Shown: positions 1 through 6,964 of the stretch, piece by piece
Layout: each line of letters starts with the position of its first letter
Position numbering within the stretch: the first letter of the stretch is position 1
Assembly: GCA_009785875.1 (NCBI GenBank)
Contig: WQUF01000177.1
Span: 1 to 13,337, forward strand
Length of the DNA: 13,337 nt
Reading direction: 5' to 3'
From: Oscillospiraceae bacterium
GTDB taxonomy: Bacteria > Bacillota > Clostridia > Clostridiales > Clostridiaceae
Translations under genes and position numbers: made by a program
The notes under the pieces: model-generated
The model's input: only the letters and a program-made list of their open reading frames with translations
Databases searched by the model: none
Told to the model about the DNA's origin: nothing

Positions 1-2
1 AA

Positions 3-1334
3 GATTTAAGAAGAGATTACGAGGAGACTTGGGACTATGAGAAGATAAGAAAAGATGTGGCTCAAAAGATAATGCAGGAATCCATAGAAAGGCGTGCTGC
101 AAGAAAAAAAGAAAGAGAAGAAGAGAGATTAAGAAAATCTGAAGCTTGGGAAAAAAATAAAGAAGAGAATATAGTATTTATTGGTAGAGGATATTCAGGT
201 GGTTTATCCGACAAAAAGACTGATGAGGAAAAGCTGATTTCATTGAACCTTCCTGTTATTAAAGATGATAAGGAACTTGCTAATCTTTTAGGTATTGAAT
301 ATAAGGATCTCAGATTTTTATGCTATCACAGGGATGTTGTGGTTTGCGATCATTATCACAGGTACACTGTTCCTAAAAGAAACGGTAAGGAGAGAAACAT
401 AGCTGCACCAAAACCTTTGCTAAAAGATGTCCAGAGGAAAATACTGGAACTCATTTTAGAGAAGGTTGAAATATCGGATAGCTCTTTCGGGTTTTTAAAG
501 GGAAAGTCTGTGGTTTCAAATGCTGATTCCCATTCCAGAAGTCCCGGGCTTTTAATCAACATGGATTTGGAGAACTTTTTCCCTACTGTCACTTTTAAGA
601 GAGTAAGAGGAATGTTTAAATCCTTTGGGTATTCTGGATATGTTTCCTCACTATTAGCGATGATTTGCACATATTGCGAGAGGATGGCAATTGAAGTTAA
701 AGGCCAAACTAAATATGTTAAAACTTCCGATAGAATCCTTCCTCAAGGAGCACCAAGTAGCCCTATGATCACAAATATAATTTGCAGGAATCTCGATAAA
801 AGGATTGGTGACTTAGCTGGAAATCATAATTTTCAATACTCAAGGTATGCTGATGATATGAGCTTTTCATTTCAAAATAATGTGGAACAAAATGAGATAA
901 GAAAAATTATTTACTCTATATCTTCTGTTGTCTATAACGAGGGATTTAAAATAAATAGAGATAAAACCCGCTACCTTAAACCTAACAATAGGCAAAATAT
1001 CACTGGAATTGTGATAAATAACGAAGAGATAGGAGTCCCTAAGACTTGGATAAAGAGAATGAGAGCTGCTATTTATAATGCTAAGAAATTAAAGGAAAAG
1101 GATGAATTATCTGAAGCTAAAATAAGAGAGATTTTAGGGATGGCAAGCTGGCTTAAATCTGTAAATAATGCTAGATATGATAAGATTATAAAAGATGCTG
1201 AAACTTTAAAAGATTCTCTATCATATAATTTAGGCAAAGACACATTGTTAAAGGATGAATTGGTACACCCAACAGAGCGTGGAATTAATGCAGATTCTTT
1301 TATTGAGGAGCTTAGACGTGATGACAGAATATAA
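3..1334 (+). CDS. Retron-type reverse transcriptase, Mx162-like (5' partial)
   Basis: RNA-directed DNA polymerase of the retron class, which copies part of its own structured RNA into msDNA. The reading frame is open to the left edge, so the true start lies outside; the GTG at 57 is only an internal codon. Visible motifs: NADSH at nt 519-533 (retron NAxxH), NMDLENFFP with the first catalytic Asp, QGAPSSP, YADD at nt 846-857, and ITG at nt 999-1007 in the position of the retron VTG motif. Before the palm there is a highly charged, probably coiled-coil stretch, then a segment reading GRGYSGGLSD and a helical segment ending in FLCYHRDV. From memory, this arrangement resembles the RT of retron Mx162 and relatives. 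Retron RTs usually act with a structured msr-msd RNA and an effector in phage defence. The RNA would lie upstream of this window. The end overlaps a PIN-domain gene. Sure of a retron-type RT; the subgroup is from recall. Confidence 0.9.
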   Translation, partial: DLRRDYEETWDYEKIRKDVAQKIMQESIERRAARKKEREEERLRKSEAWEKNKEENIVFIGRGYSGGLSDKKTDEEKLISLNLPVIKDDKELANLLGIEYKDLRFLCYHRDVVVCDHYHRYTVPKRNGKERNIAAPKPLLKDVQRKILELILEKVEISDSSFGFLKGKSVVSNADSHSRSPGLLINMDLENFFPTVTFKRVRGMFKSFGYSGYVSSLLAMICTYCERMAIEVKGQTKYVKTSDRILPQGAPSSPMITNIICRNLDKRIGDLAGNHNFQYSRYADDMSFSFQNNVEQNEIRKIIYSISSVVYNEGFKINRDKTRYLKPNNRQNITGIVINNEEIGVPKTWIKRMRAAIYNAKKLKEKDELSEAKIREILGMASWLKSVNNARYDKIIKDAETLKDSLSYNLGKDTLLKDELVHPTERGINADSFIEELRRDDRI

Positions 1335-1749
1335 GAAAATATATGTTGATACAGCTTTATTCATTTACTATTTAGAAAAAAACCCAGATTACTTCAGTAA
1401 GGCTAAAAAGTTTTTCATAGATTGTATTGAAAACCAGATAACAATAATCACATCTGTAGTGACTGTCTTTGAATATTTAGTGTATCCATATCGAAACAAT
1501 GATCATACTCTTGTAAGGTCATTTGAACAGTTTCTTAATCTTATGAAAGTAAAAGTAGTTGAGATTGATATAGAAATCGCAAAAAAAGCTGCAATGATTC
1601 GCTCTAAGTATAAAGGATATAAAGGTATGGACTCGCTTCAGCTTGCTTCTTCTTTGGAATCAAATTGTGACTTATTTATAACTAATGATAATCAATTGAA
1701 ACAGACTCAAGAGGTTAAGTGTATAACTCTAGATGATTGGATTCGATAA
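1321..1749 (+). CDS. PIN-domain (VapC-like) ribonuclease, coupled to the retron RT
   Basis: A 142-residue single-domain PIN protein, the usual size for a VapC-type metal-dependent RNase. Acidic positions fit the fold: D10 in YVDTALFIYYLE, E51 in VFEYL, D104 in GMDSLQLA and D123 in FITNDNQL. The ATG at 1321 is chosen because GAGGAG lies at 1305-1310, ten bases upstream. A longer frame from 1255 would overlap the RT more and has no comparable site. The gene overlaps the RT end by 14 bp, which suggests translational coupling and one operon. PIN toxins normally pair with a small VapB-type antitoxin, and none is visible here. By analogy with retron toxin-antitoxin systems the RT-msDNA complex could restrain this nuclease, but that is inference. 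It could also be an unrelated hitch-hiker. Confidence 0.85.
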   Translation: MTEYKKIYVDTALFIYYLEKNPDYFSKAKKFFIDCIENQITIITSVVTVFEYLVYPYRNNDHTLVRSFEQFLNLMKVKVVEIDIEIAKKAAMIRSKYKGYKGMDSLQLASSLESNCDLFITNDNQLKQTQEVKCITLDDWIR

Positions 1750-1791
1750 GTGTACATTTCTTAATTTATTTAGAAATATTGAAGTATATTA

Positions 1792-1837
1792 AGCGGTTCG
1801 TATCCATTTACTTCGAAGTAGAAGGACGGTAACCGCT
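1792..1837 (+). terminator. Long imperfect hairpin after the RT-PIN unit, probable terminator
   Basis: AGCGGTT (1792-1798) pairs perfectly with AACCGCT (1831-1837). Inside, CGT-AT-CC (1799-1805) pairs with GGACG (1824-1828) with a two-base bulge, and the tip is the 12-bp palindrome TACTTCGAAGTA (1809-1820). The downstream run TGTTTTGCTTTG is T-rich but interrupted. A terminator for the plus-strand RT-PIN operon is the simplest reading. The elaborate structure is more than a minimal terminator, so another structured-RNA role is possible. Confidence 0.5.
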
Positions 1838-1917
1838 GTTTTGCTTTGTATTAATGATACTTTTACACATAAAAGACCACACAGATTATAATTTTTATAT
1901 TATCGTAAGAATGATGG

Positions 1918-2472
1918 TCAGTTAAAAATATTATGTCCAAATTTATCTAGTTTATATTTATTTCCCATCCAATCTGTTAGTAGAATATTCTCTCCCTCAA
2001 TTAAAAACGGTATGCTGCCATTATTTGTTATAAAAATATCAAAACCAGCAAACGACCAATCTATTTCAAGATCTTTAGATAATTTTACAACATCTAATTC
2101 ACCGTACACTATATAGCCATCACAATATCTTTCTATAGAAAAATAAATTCCATTTTCAGGCAATAATACATGTTTTTTTATAGTTAAAGTATAACAGTTG
2201 ATAACAATAATACTCGTGTTCATTATAACGATTAAATCATTGCTATCTAAAATAGCAACACATTCATCAGCACCAAACAGAGAACCGATCAATGCAATCT
2301 GTTTCTTAATATTTTCTTTTTCAATAGAAATGTAAAATGCTTTATAATAGTCGGTACTCTGAAAATTGTTTGGATTTAAAATAATATCATATGGTAAATT
2401 ATCTGTTGAATTAATTTTAAATGAATCATCTTTAACAATCCTTAATTTGAATGTATCATCTTCTATAAGCAC
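1918..2472 (-). CDS. Hypothetical protein, 184 aa, last gene of the DUF815 operon
   Basis: I do not recognise this family. The protein is acidic and rich in beta-strand-forming segments, with recurring hydrophobic stretches (IALIGSLFG, LIVIMNTSIIVI, YIVYGELDVV). It ends in TDWMGNKYKLDKFGHNIF, which reads like repeated beta blades. No signal peptide or membrane segment is seen, so it is probably cytoplasmic. The GTG start at 2472 is supported by a G-rich site (GGGAGGTGGGG) ending seven bases upstream. It begins 24 bp after the 127-aa gene and is probably co-transcribed with it and the ATPase. Small all-beta acidic proteins of this sort are often immunity proteins, but nothing here proves that. 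Confidence 0.75.
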   Translation of the reverse strand: MLIEDDTFKLRIVKDDSFKINSTDNLPYDIILNPNNFQSTDYYKAFYISIEKENIKKQIALIGSLFGADECVAILDSNDLIVIMNTSIIVINCYTLTIKKHVLLPENGIYFSIERYCDGYIVYGELDVVKLSKDLEIDWSFAGFDIFITNNGSIPFLIEGENILLTDWMGNKYKLDKFGHNIFN

Positions 2473-2496
2473 TTCTGTACCCCACCTCCCTATTTC

Positions 2497-2880
2497 CTAA
2501 TACTCACCATTGTATTCAACATAACCTACTTGCTTTACAAGAGCAATATGATACGGTATATAGATGTTTTTATATTTTGGTGATAAACCTTCTATAAAAT
2601 CGATAGCTGCAGAAACCATTTCTTCTGAAACAAACACGTCTTTAACTAGATAACCACTTAACAGAGCTGATTCACCTTTTAATTTTAAGCAAAGGAATCC
2701 GAATCCTGGATCAACTATAACAAGATCAGTTATTTTTTCTTCACTTTGCTCTTTCGATGCATCGTAAAACCTAATTAATACATCATCATCATAAAAAAAT
2801 ACATCTATATCACAAGTAAATTGGCCATAAGAAAATTCTAAAAGTTTATCATTTATATTAACCTCTCCTTTTTTAATCAA
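2497..2880 (-). CDS. Hypothetical protein, 127 aa, overlapping the DUF815 gene
   Basis: Unrecognised acidic, soluble protein of mixed alpha/beta character. It contains DIDVFFYDDDVLIRFYD, then DLVIVDPGFGFLCLKL, then a helical segment around VSEEMVSAAIDFIEGL. The start is TTG at 2880. It overlaps the stop of the upstream ATPase gene in a TTGA arrangement sharing four bases. No independent Shine-Dalgarno precedes it, so translation is probably by re-initiation after the ATPase. A GGAGAGG motif falls inside codons 5-7 but serves no in-frame start that I can find. The tight coupling implies a stoichiometric or functional partnership with the ATPase. Confidence 0.75.
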   Translation of the reverse strand: MIKKGEVNINDKLLEFSYGQFTCDIDVFFYDDDVLIRFYDASKEQSEEKITDLVIVDPGFGFLCLKLKGESALLSGYLVKDVFVSEEMVSAAIDFIEGLSPKYKNIYIPYHIALVKQVGYVEYNGEY

Positions 2881-4007
2881 GTTATGTACTTTTCTTTAGA
2901 CAATACAATCATTTTAGCAAATTGAGCTGCAGCCCTTCCCGAACGTCCATTGTGTGAAAGTTCCCACTTAACAGCTTCTGCCTTTATTTCATCTGTCAAA
3001 GGAATATCATCTTTTGCCAAAATACCTTCGATGATTTTAAAATACACATCTTGATTAGGCGATGAAAAATGCACTCTTAACCCAAATCTCTCAGATAGTG
3101 AGAATTTTTCGTTCATTGTATCTCTAACGTGCACCTCATCTCCTTGTCTTTCTGCCCATGTTTCAGAAATAATATGACGCCTGTTGGAAGTTGCATAAAG
3201 CAAAACGTTTTGAGGCTGCTTTTCAATTTGACCCTCTAAAACTACTTTCAAATTCTTATATCCAATGTCGTCTTTTTCGAATGACAGATCATCCACAAAA
3301 ATTATATATTTAAATCTCTTGTTTTTAACATGATCCATAAGTATAGCTAATTCGCCTAAAGATGCTTTGGGAATTTCGACTAAGCGCAAACCATCTTTAT
3401 AAAATTTATTTAAAAGAGCTTTAACCATCGATGATTTGCCACTTCCGCTGTCGCCATACAATAGAGCATTATTAGCAGGTAATCCTTGCAAAAACAAACA
3501 CGTATTCTTAATAAGCTCTTCCTTCTGGTTATTTAGGCAAAAAAGCTCATCTAAAGTGATATCATCAGGAGATTCAACTCCGTTTAATCCATTTTTCCAT
3601 CTAAATGCAATAAATTGAGCGTTTTTTCCTGCTCCAAATTTAGAATAGTGTGATATAAGCGCATCCATCATTTCCTCTGGAGTTCCTGATGATACAATTG
3701 ACTTAATAGATTGTTCAAACTCTTTAAATAATAGCTCTCTTTTTAAAGAAGGGACATAGCCTTCAAGGATTGGCTTTAACATCTCTTTCCATAAATAATT
3801 CAAATCCTCAAGCACCATAGCCTTCAGACTATTTCCTACATTTTGGGTCATTTCACATACCTGTGATAATACATTTTCATCTTCTAAAATTGATACTGCA
3901 AGGTATTCTTTTAAAATGCTTGTAGTGACTGCTTTTGTTTCTGCAAATTGTATTAAATCTTTGAGAGATAAATTTTCTCCATTTAAATCAACATTAAAAA
4001 TATTCAT
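2877..4007 (-). CDS. AAA+ ATPase, DUF815 family
   Basis: ATP-binding protein matching the DUF815 group of AAA+ ATPases; the biological role of the family is not settled. Counting 376 residues from ATG 4007, the first ~160 residues are helical. Walker A is GDSGSGKSS (about 185-193), Walker B is IIFVDDLSFE (about 235-244), and a sensor-like YATSNRRH follows at about 271. A downstream block ETWAERQGDEVHVRDT leads into SLSERFGLRVHF, typical of the family. An in-frame GTG at 4016 exists, but ATG 4007 is preferred because AAAGGTGAG sits just upstream of it. First gene of a minus-strand operon with two small unknown proteins. A scrap of a related gene lies about 1.1 kb away, at 5102-5151. Confidence 0.9.
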   Translation of the reverse strand: MNIFNVDLNGENLSLKDLIQFAETKAVTTSILKEYLAVSILEDENVLSQVCEMTQNVGNSLKAMVLEDLNYLWKEMLKPILEGYVPSLKRELLFKEFEQSIKSIVSSGTPEEMMDALISHYSKFGAGKNAQFIAFRWKNGLNGVESPDDITLDELFCLNNQKEELIKNTCLFLQGLPANNALLYGDSGSGKSSMVKALLNKFYKDGLRLVEIPKASLGELAILMDHVKNKRFKYIIFVDDLSFEKDDIGYKNLKVVLEGQIEKQPQNVLLYATSNRRHIISETWAERQGDEVHVRDTMNEKFSLSERFGLRVHFSSPNQDVYFKIIEGILAKDDIPLTDEIKAEAVKWELSHNGRSGRAAAQFAKMIVLSKEKYIT

Positions 4008-4049
4008 TAAGCTCACCTTTTTTGAAAATATAAATTAACTATGCTATCA

Positions 4050-4058
4050 ATGATACCA
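4050..4058 (-). promoter_or_regulatory. Possible extended -10 promoter for the DUF815 operon
   Basis: On the minus strand the sequence reads TGGTATCAT, an extended -10 box (TGn + TATCAT, five of six matches to consensus). It lies about 40 bases upstream of the preferred ATG at 4007. No good -35 box is seen, which is usual for extended -10 promoters. Positional inference only. Confidence 0.35.
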
Positions 4059-4194
4059 TATCTTCAATTGGAGTACTATACTAATAAATCAACACGTATT
4101 TGTTAACTGTTTAAATAGAATTGATTTACTCTTCGATAAGTTACTGGAAATAAATAAGCTCAGTAAAGAAGAAATAGACACATTATTATTATAA
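4054..4194 (+). pseudogene. Possible C-terminal tail of a lost gene
   Basis: A 46-codon plus-strand frame is open from just after a TGA to a TAA, but has no ATG, GTG or TTG start. Its second half reads like genuine protein: NRIDLLFDKLLEINKLSKEE followed by IDTLLL and a stop, a convincing amphipathic helical C-terminus. The family cannot be told from this. It sits between the divergent DUF815 gene and the VCBS-like gene and overlaps the probable DUF815 promoter. The best reading is a remnant left by deletion or replacement; chance is possible. Confidence 0.3.
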
Positions 4195-4262
4195 AGTGAT
4201 AAAATAAAGAAAAAAATGAAATGCTTAACATTAAAAAAACAAAAGAAAAAGGTGATACTTCA

Positions 4263-5045
4263 ATGTTTAAAATTTTAAAAGAAAAAGCTTCATTTTATAA
4301 TTCAATTCATAATTCAAATGGCTATGATCAGTTTTATAAAAAGATATGGGTTTTAAAAGACTGGGATGGTGGATCTCTTTATCAATCATTTTCTTTTTTT
4401 CTTACTGAAATTAAAGATCAAAATATTGAAGGGAAATTTTCTTTAAATTCAATTGCTGAGCCGGACTTTTACTCTAAAAGTTTTAAAATTTCGAATTCTT
4501 CTGGTAATTTTTTTGGAAGAATCGGCAACAATTTAGCTAAATGTTATCTTAGCGATAATACAGGAATCATAGGAAGTCTAGATCTTATATTAAAAGAAAA
4601 AAATGAAATAGAATCTGTAATATGTAAGTATAAATCGGAAGCTAATAGGAGAGGTATTATTTTAGAAGGAAATTATATTTTTAGACCGTATAATCTTTCC
4701 GATATCAAATTTTTCACCAAGTTTAAAAAACATTCGTTTCCAGTATCTTTAAACTCTTGGGGGAATGTTAATTTTGTAGCAGGAGAATTGAAAGTAGGCA
4801 AAGGAGTAAAGCCAGCAGCTTTTTTAACAAATAATCAAGATGAAATTTTTTATTATTTTAATTGTGATTTTGAATTTAATTCGAATATTGTTGATGTATC
4901 TATAAGAGATATAAATAATGATGGATTAAAGGATTTAATAATTACTACAGCTTATAAGAATCAGCAATTTTCACACTTGAGATGGATTATTCTTCAAAAG
5001 GACAATGGTTTATTTTATGATACTTCACGTGACTCTTGCATATAG
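4263..5045 (+). CDS. VCBS/FG-GAP-like repeat protein, 260 aa
   Basis: Uncharacterised protein of 260 residues. The recognisable element is DINNDGLKDLIIT at about residues 216-228, a DxNxDGxxD loop like the calcium-binding loops of VCBS and FG-GAP beta-propeller repeats. The preceding GELKVGKGVKPAAFLTNN and the following strand fit one such blade. The N-terminal 150 residues show no domain I know. No signal peptide or membrane segment is present, unlike many secreted propellers. The start at ATG 4263 is chosen because GGTGAT (4251-4256) lies six bases upstream; an in-frame ATG at 4221 has no such site. The C-terminus (DTSRDSCI) ends abruptly and runs into decayed sequence, so 3' truncation is possible. 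Confidence 0.65.
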   Translation: MFKILKEKASFYNSIHNSNGYDQFYKKIWVLKDWDGGSLYQSFSFFLTEIKDQNIEGKFSLNSIAEPDFYSKSFKISNSSGNFFGRIGNNLAKCYLSDNTGIIGSLDLILKEKNEIESVICKYKSEANRRGIILEGNYIFRPYNLSDIKFFTKFKKHSFPVSLNSWGNVNFVAGELKVGKGVKPAAFLTNNQDEIFYYFNCDFEFNSNIVDVSIRDINNDGLKDLIITTAYKNQQFSHLRWIILQKDNGLFYDTSRDSCI

Positions 5046-5478
5046 CCCTCTTCCAGCAAGTAGAAATGGCCCAAAAAAGTTTTTAGAAGAAAAATTAACT
5101 AAGACTATCTCTAACATTTTGGGTCATTTCACAAAGCTCAGATAAATTATACTAAATAAGAACAAATCATCGCAAGTTAACTCCAAAATTAAGATTTTTT
5201 AGAGATAGAAATATTAACCAAAAACTAAAATATATTCCTTAAGATTTTCTTTGAAATTCGATATATTATAAAAGATTGCAGTAGAATTTTATCGATCTAA
5301 ACATTTTTCGCATAGAGAAATGCATGACAATATTTCTAACATCTTACATCTTCACTTTCCCATTTTTATTACAAAAAGTGACTTGTCTAATGGTGTAGAA
5401 CGAATTTAGTTCTATAAGGATAAATCAGTAGTCTATTATTTATTTTAAGCGTTGAACCTTATATTCAGTTTTTATAAA
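5046..5478. other. Gene-free 433-bp region with decayed coding scraps
   Basis: AT-rich stretch between the convergent VCBS-like and ParB-like genes, with no credible intact gene. It holds a DUF815 relic (5102-5151) and a short inverted repeat TAGAAC/GTTCTA around a 7-base loop (5396-5414). The repeat has no T run, so it is not a convincing terminator. A 42-codon plus-strand frame at 5017-5145 (PLPASRNGPKKFLEEKL in its middle) overlaps the relic and lacks a good ribosome site. Confidence 0.5.
5102..5151 (-). pseudogene. Relic of a second DUF815 ATPase gene
   Basis: On the minus strand this encodes NLSELCEMTQNVRDSL between in-frame stops. It aligns with NVLSQVCEMTQNVGNSL near residues 45-62 of the intact ATPase at 2877-4007. 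At DNA level the core (TTTTGGGTCATTTCACA) is identical in both places and the flanks are partly matched. The substitutions (R-D for G-N, E-L for Q-V) suggest a diverged paralogue rather than a recent duplication. Only about 50 bp remain recognisable. Confidence 0.6.
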
Positions 5479-6660
5479 TTATCTTCTATATACGTCAGTT
5501 ATAGTTCTGCCATTCAATTTATTCAGTATATTTTGGTCAACATAGTTCATAGCAGCAAGGTATTTCATCAATGCTTTATCGTATTTAACCTTAAAAATCC
5601 TTGCAATACTTCCATTTCCGATAGCTAGAGAATATTTGCTCACAGCTTCCTTCAAAATCTCAACCAGCTTTTCCATGAATAACTCCAATAATCCATTATT
5701 TAATTTTATATGAACCACGCTATTCTGTGGCACTATGTCTTTTGAACTCTTGATTCTAGCTAAAACATCATCTAGTGTCTTTATGTTTCGACCCCTTGTG
5801 ATAAACTCTATCTTAAAATAAAAGTTAACATCTTTAAAATCTATATTATTTAGTATCATCAATTGTACTTCTGGATTCACTCTTGCATAAGCTCCTGCAA
5901 CTCTAAGAGAAATTCTTTTCTCAAATAAAAGTGTCATGACCTCTTCTGATAGATTCGACAAGCTCAAATAATTGTAAACGCTGCTCTCTGACATATTAAA
6001 TTCTGTAGCCAGCTCTCGAGCCACATTAGATTCGCTTCTAAACATCTTGCTGTTTTTTAAAATAACGTGTCTTTCAAGGATCATCCTAATGAATATATGT
6101 TGGGGTATCTTTCTATAATTGAAATTGCTATCTATTATTAGAGCTCTGATAAAGTGTTCATCGACTTTTTTTGCATCCAGCACAAAGCACATAGGATATT
6201 TGAATCTATCTAAAGGGTTCTTATTGTAAAGATAACAAAGCGCAAGATATCTGCTTCTACCACACAAAATAGTATAGGTACCATCCTCTTGTTTCAATAA
6301 AATGAGCGGTTGAAGCAAGCCTATGCTTTCGATTGAAGCTATGAGCGGAATCATTTCAGCTTTACTTGGAAGAGGCATGTAATTCCAATCTTCTGTGGAA
6401 GGATTCATAAGTTCAATATCGATTCTCTGCATATTCTCTGAAATGTCAACGCCTTGAGAAAAATTGCTGCTTCTTTTCCTTAAAACTTCCATTTCAGTTC
6501 TTCTCATTTCTTCACGAGATTCTTCAGAAATAGGGCATTCAAACACTTCCTCTCTAGGTTTTCTTGGATCATTATCAGCATATTTGCGAATGAATAAGCC
6601 ATCTCCATCGATATCATTGAAGATTCCTTGATATTCTTTTAATTGTTCAAAAAAATCCAT
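5479..6660 (-). CDS. ParB-like protein (ParB N-terminal domain plus helix-turn-helix), orphan
   Basis: A 393-residue protein of the ParB/Spo0J class. Residues 1-95 are a charged extension not found in core ParB. Residues about 98-175 form the ParB N-terminal domain: SKAEMIPLIASIESIGLLQP, then a strand and CGRSR (133-137), the counterpart of the GERR nucleotide-binding box. The next ParB block, IRALIIDSNFNYRKIP, follows. A helix-turn-helix lies at about 211-232 (SNVARELATEFNMSESSVYN). The C-terminal third is unassigned. Start ATG 6660 is preceded by AAAGGAG at ideal spacing. There is no ParA/Soj partner nearby, so it is probably not a housekeeping segregation protein. It may be a plasmid- or element-derived regulator or a CTP-dependent clamp of unknown role. 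Confidence 0.85.
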   Translation of the reverse strand: MDFFEQLKEYQGIFNDIDGDGLFIRKYADNDPRKPREEVFECPISEESREEMRRTEMEVLRKRSSNFSQGVDISENMQRIDIELMNPSTEDWNYMPLPSKAEMIPLIASIESIGLLQPLILLKQEDGTYTILCGRSRYLALCYLYNKNPLDRFKYPMCFVLDAKKVDEHFIRALIIDSNFNYRKIPQHIFIRMILERHVILKNSKMFRSESNVARELATEFNMSESSVYNYLSLSNLSEEVMTLLFEKRISLRVAGAYARVNPEVQLMILNNIDFKDVNFYFKIEFITRGRNIKTLDDVLARIKSSKDIVPQNSVVHIKLNNGLLELFMEKLVEILKEAVSKYSLAIGNGSIARIFKVKYDKALMKYLAAMNYVDQNILNKLNGRTITDVYRR

Positions 6661-6709
6661 ACATACTCCTTTAAAAAATTAATTGATAATAATTAATATT
6701 CTTTATATT

Positions 6710-6747
6710 AAAAAAAGATTCCATAGAATACTAAATACTATGGAATC
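6710..6747 (-). terminator. Intrinsic terminator of the DUF1659-DUF2922 operon
   Basis: Perfect 10-bp stem GATTCCATAG (6717-6726) / CTATGGAATC (6738-6747) with an 11-base loop. In minus-strand orientation it is followed by seven T residues (6716-6710). It lies just after the DUF2922 stop codon. Only about 45 bp separate it from the ribosome site of the ParB-like gene, so that gene needs either read-through or a promoter packed into this gap. Confidence 0.9.
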
Positions 6748-6753
6748 TTTTCA

Positions 6754-6963
6754 TTAAAATACTTCTTCGACGATTGTGAGTTTTTTAGCCTGCAAAAGCT
6801 CTGCAAAAGAACTATTATTGTACTGCCATCTCAGCTGGATTAACTTGTTACCAAGTGCAACTATTTCCGTCTCGGTGATTGAAGATTTGATATCATTAAT
6901 TGTTAAACTGCGGTTACTTCCATTAGCTAACCTAAAGGTAAAAACGATTCGGATGTTCTCCAT
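6754..6963 (-). CDS. DUF2922 family protein
   Basis: A 69-residue protein matching the DUF2922 family, a small Firmicutes family of unknown function. It has the typical FTFRLANGSNRSLTINDIKS beginning, followed by a short helix (ETEIVALGNKLI). ATG 6963 follows the DUF1659 stop by a single base. GGAGGG lies within the end of that gene, so the two are translationally linked. The two families are commonly found side by side in Bacillota. No signal peptide or membrane segment. Confidence 0.85.
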   Translation of the reverse strand: MENIRIVFTFRLANGSNRSLTINDIKSSITETEIVALGNKLIQLRWQYNNSSFAELLQAKKLTIVEEVF

Positions 6964-6964
6964 T

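Noticed and set aside
356..670. 104-codon minus-strand frame inside the RT gene
   Set aside because: Lies wholly opposite conserved RT palm motifs; a shadow of the real gene.
1255..1320. Longer version of the PIN protein starting at 1255
   Set aside because: Adds 22 residues without PIN similarity and lacks a ribosome site; ATG 1321 has GAGGAG upstream.
1792..1837. Integron attC site
   Set aside because: Has a folded imperfect palindrome, but the RYYYAAC/GTTRRRY core arrangement is not present and no integrase is nearby.
3436..3618. 60-codon plus-strand frame inside the DUF815 gene
   Set aside because: Antisense to the Walker A region of a clear ATPase; no ribosome site or family.
5017..5145. 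42-codon plus-strand ORF (PLPASRNGPKKFLEEKL)
   Set aside because: Overlaps the end of the VCBS-like gene and the DUF815 relic, with a poorly spaced ribosome site. It may be frameshifted tail sequence but cannot be supported as a gene.
5396..5414. TAGAAC/GTTCTA hairpin as a terminator or parS site for the ParB-like gene
   Set aside because: No T run in either direction, and the sequence does not resemble the canonical parS palindrome.
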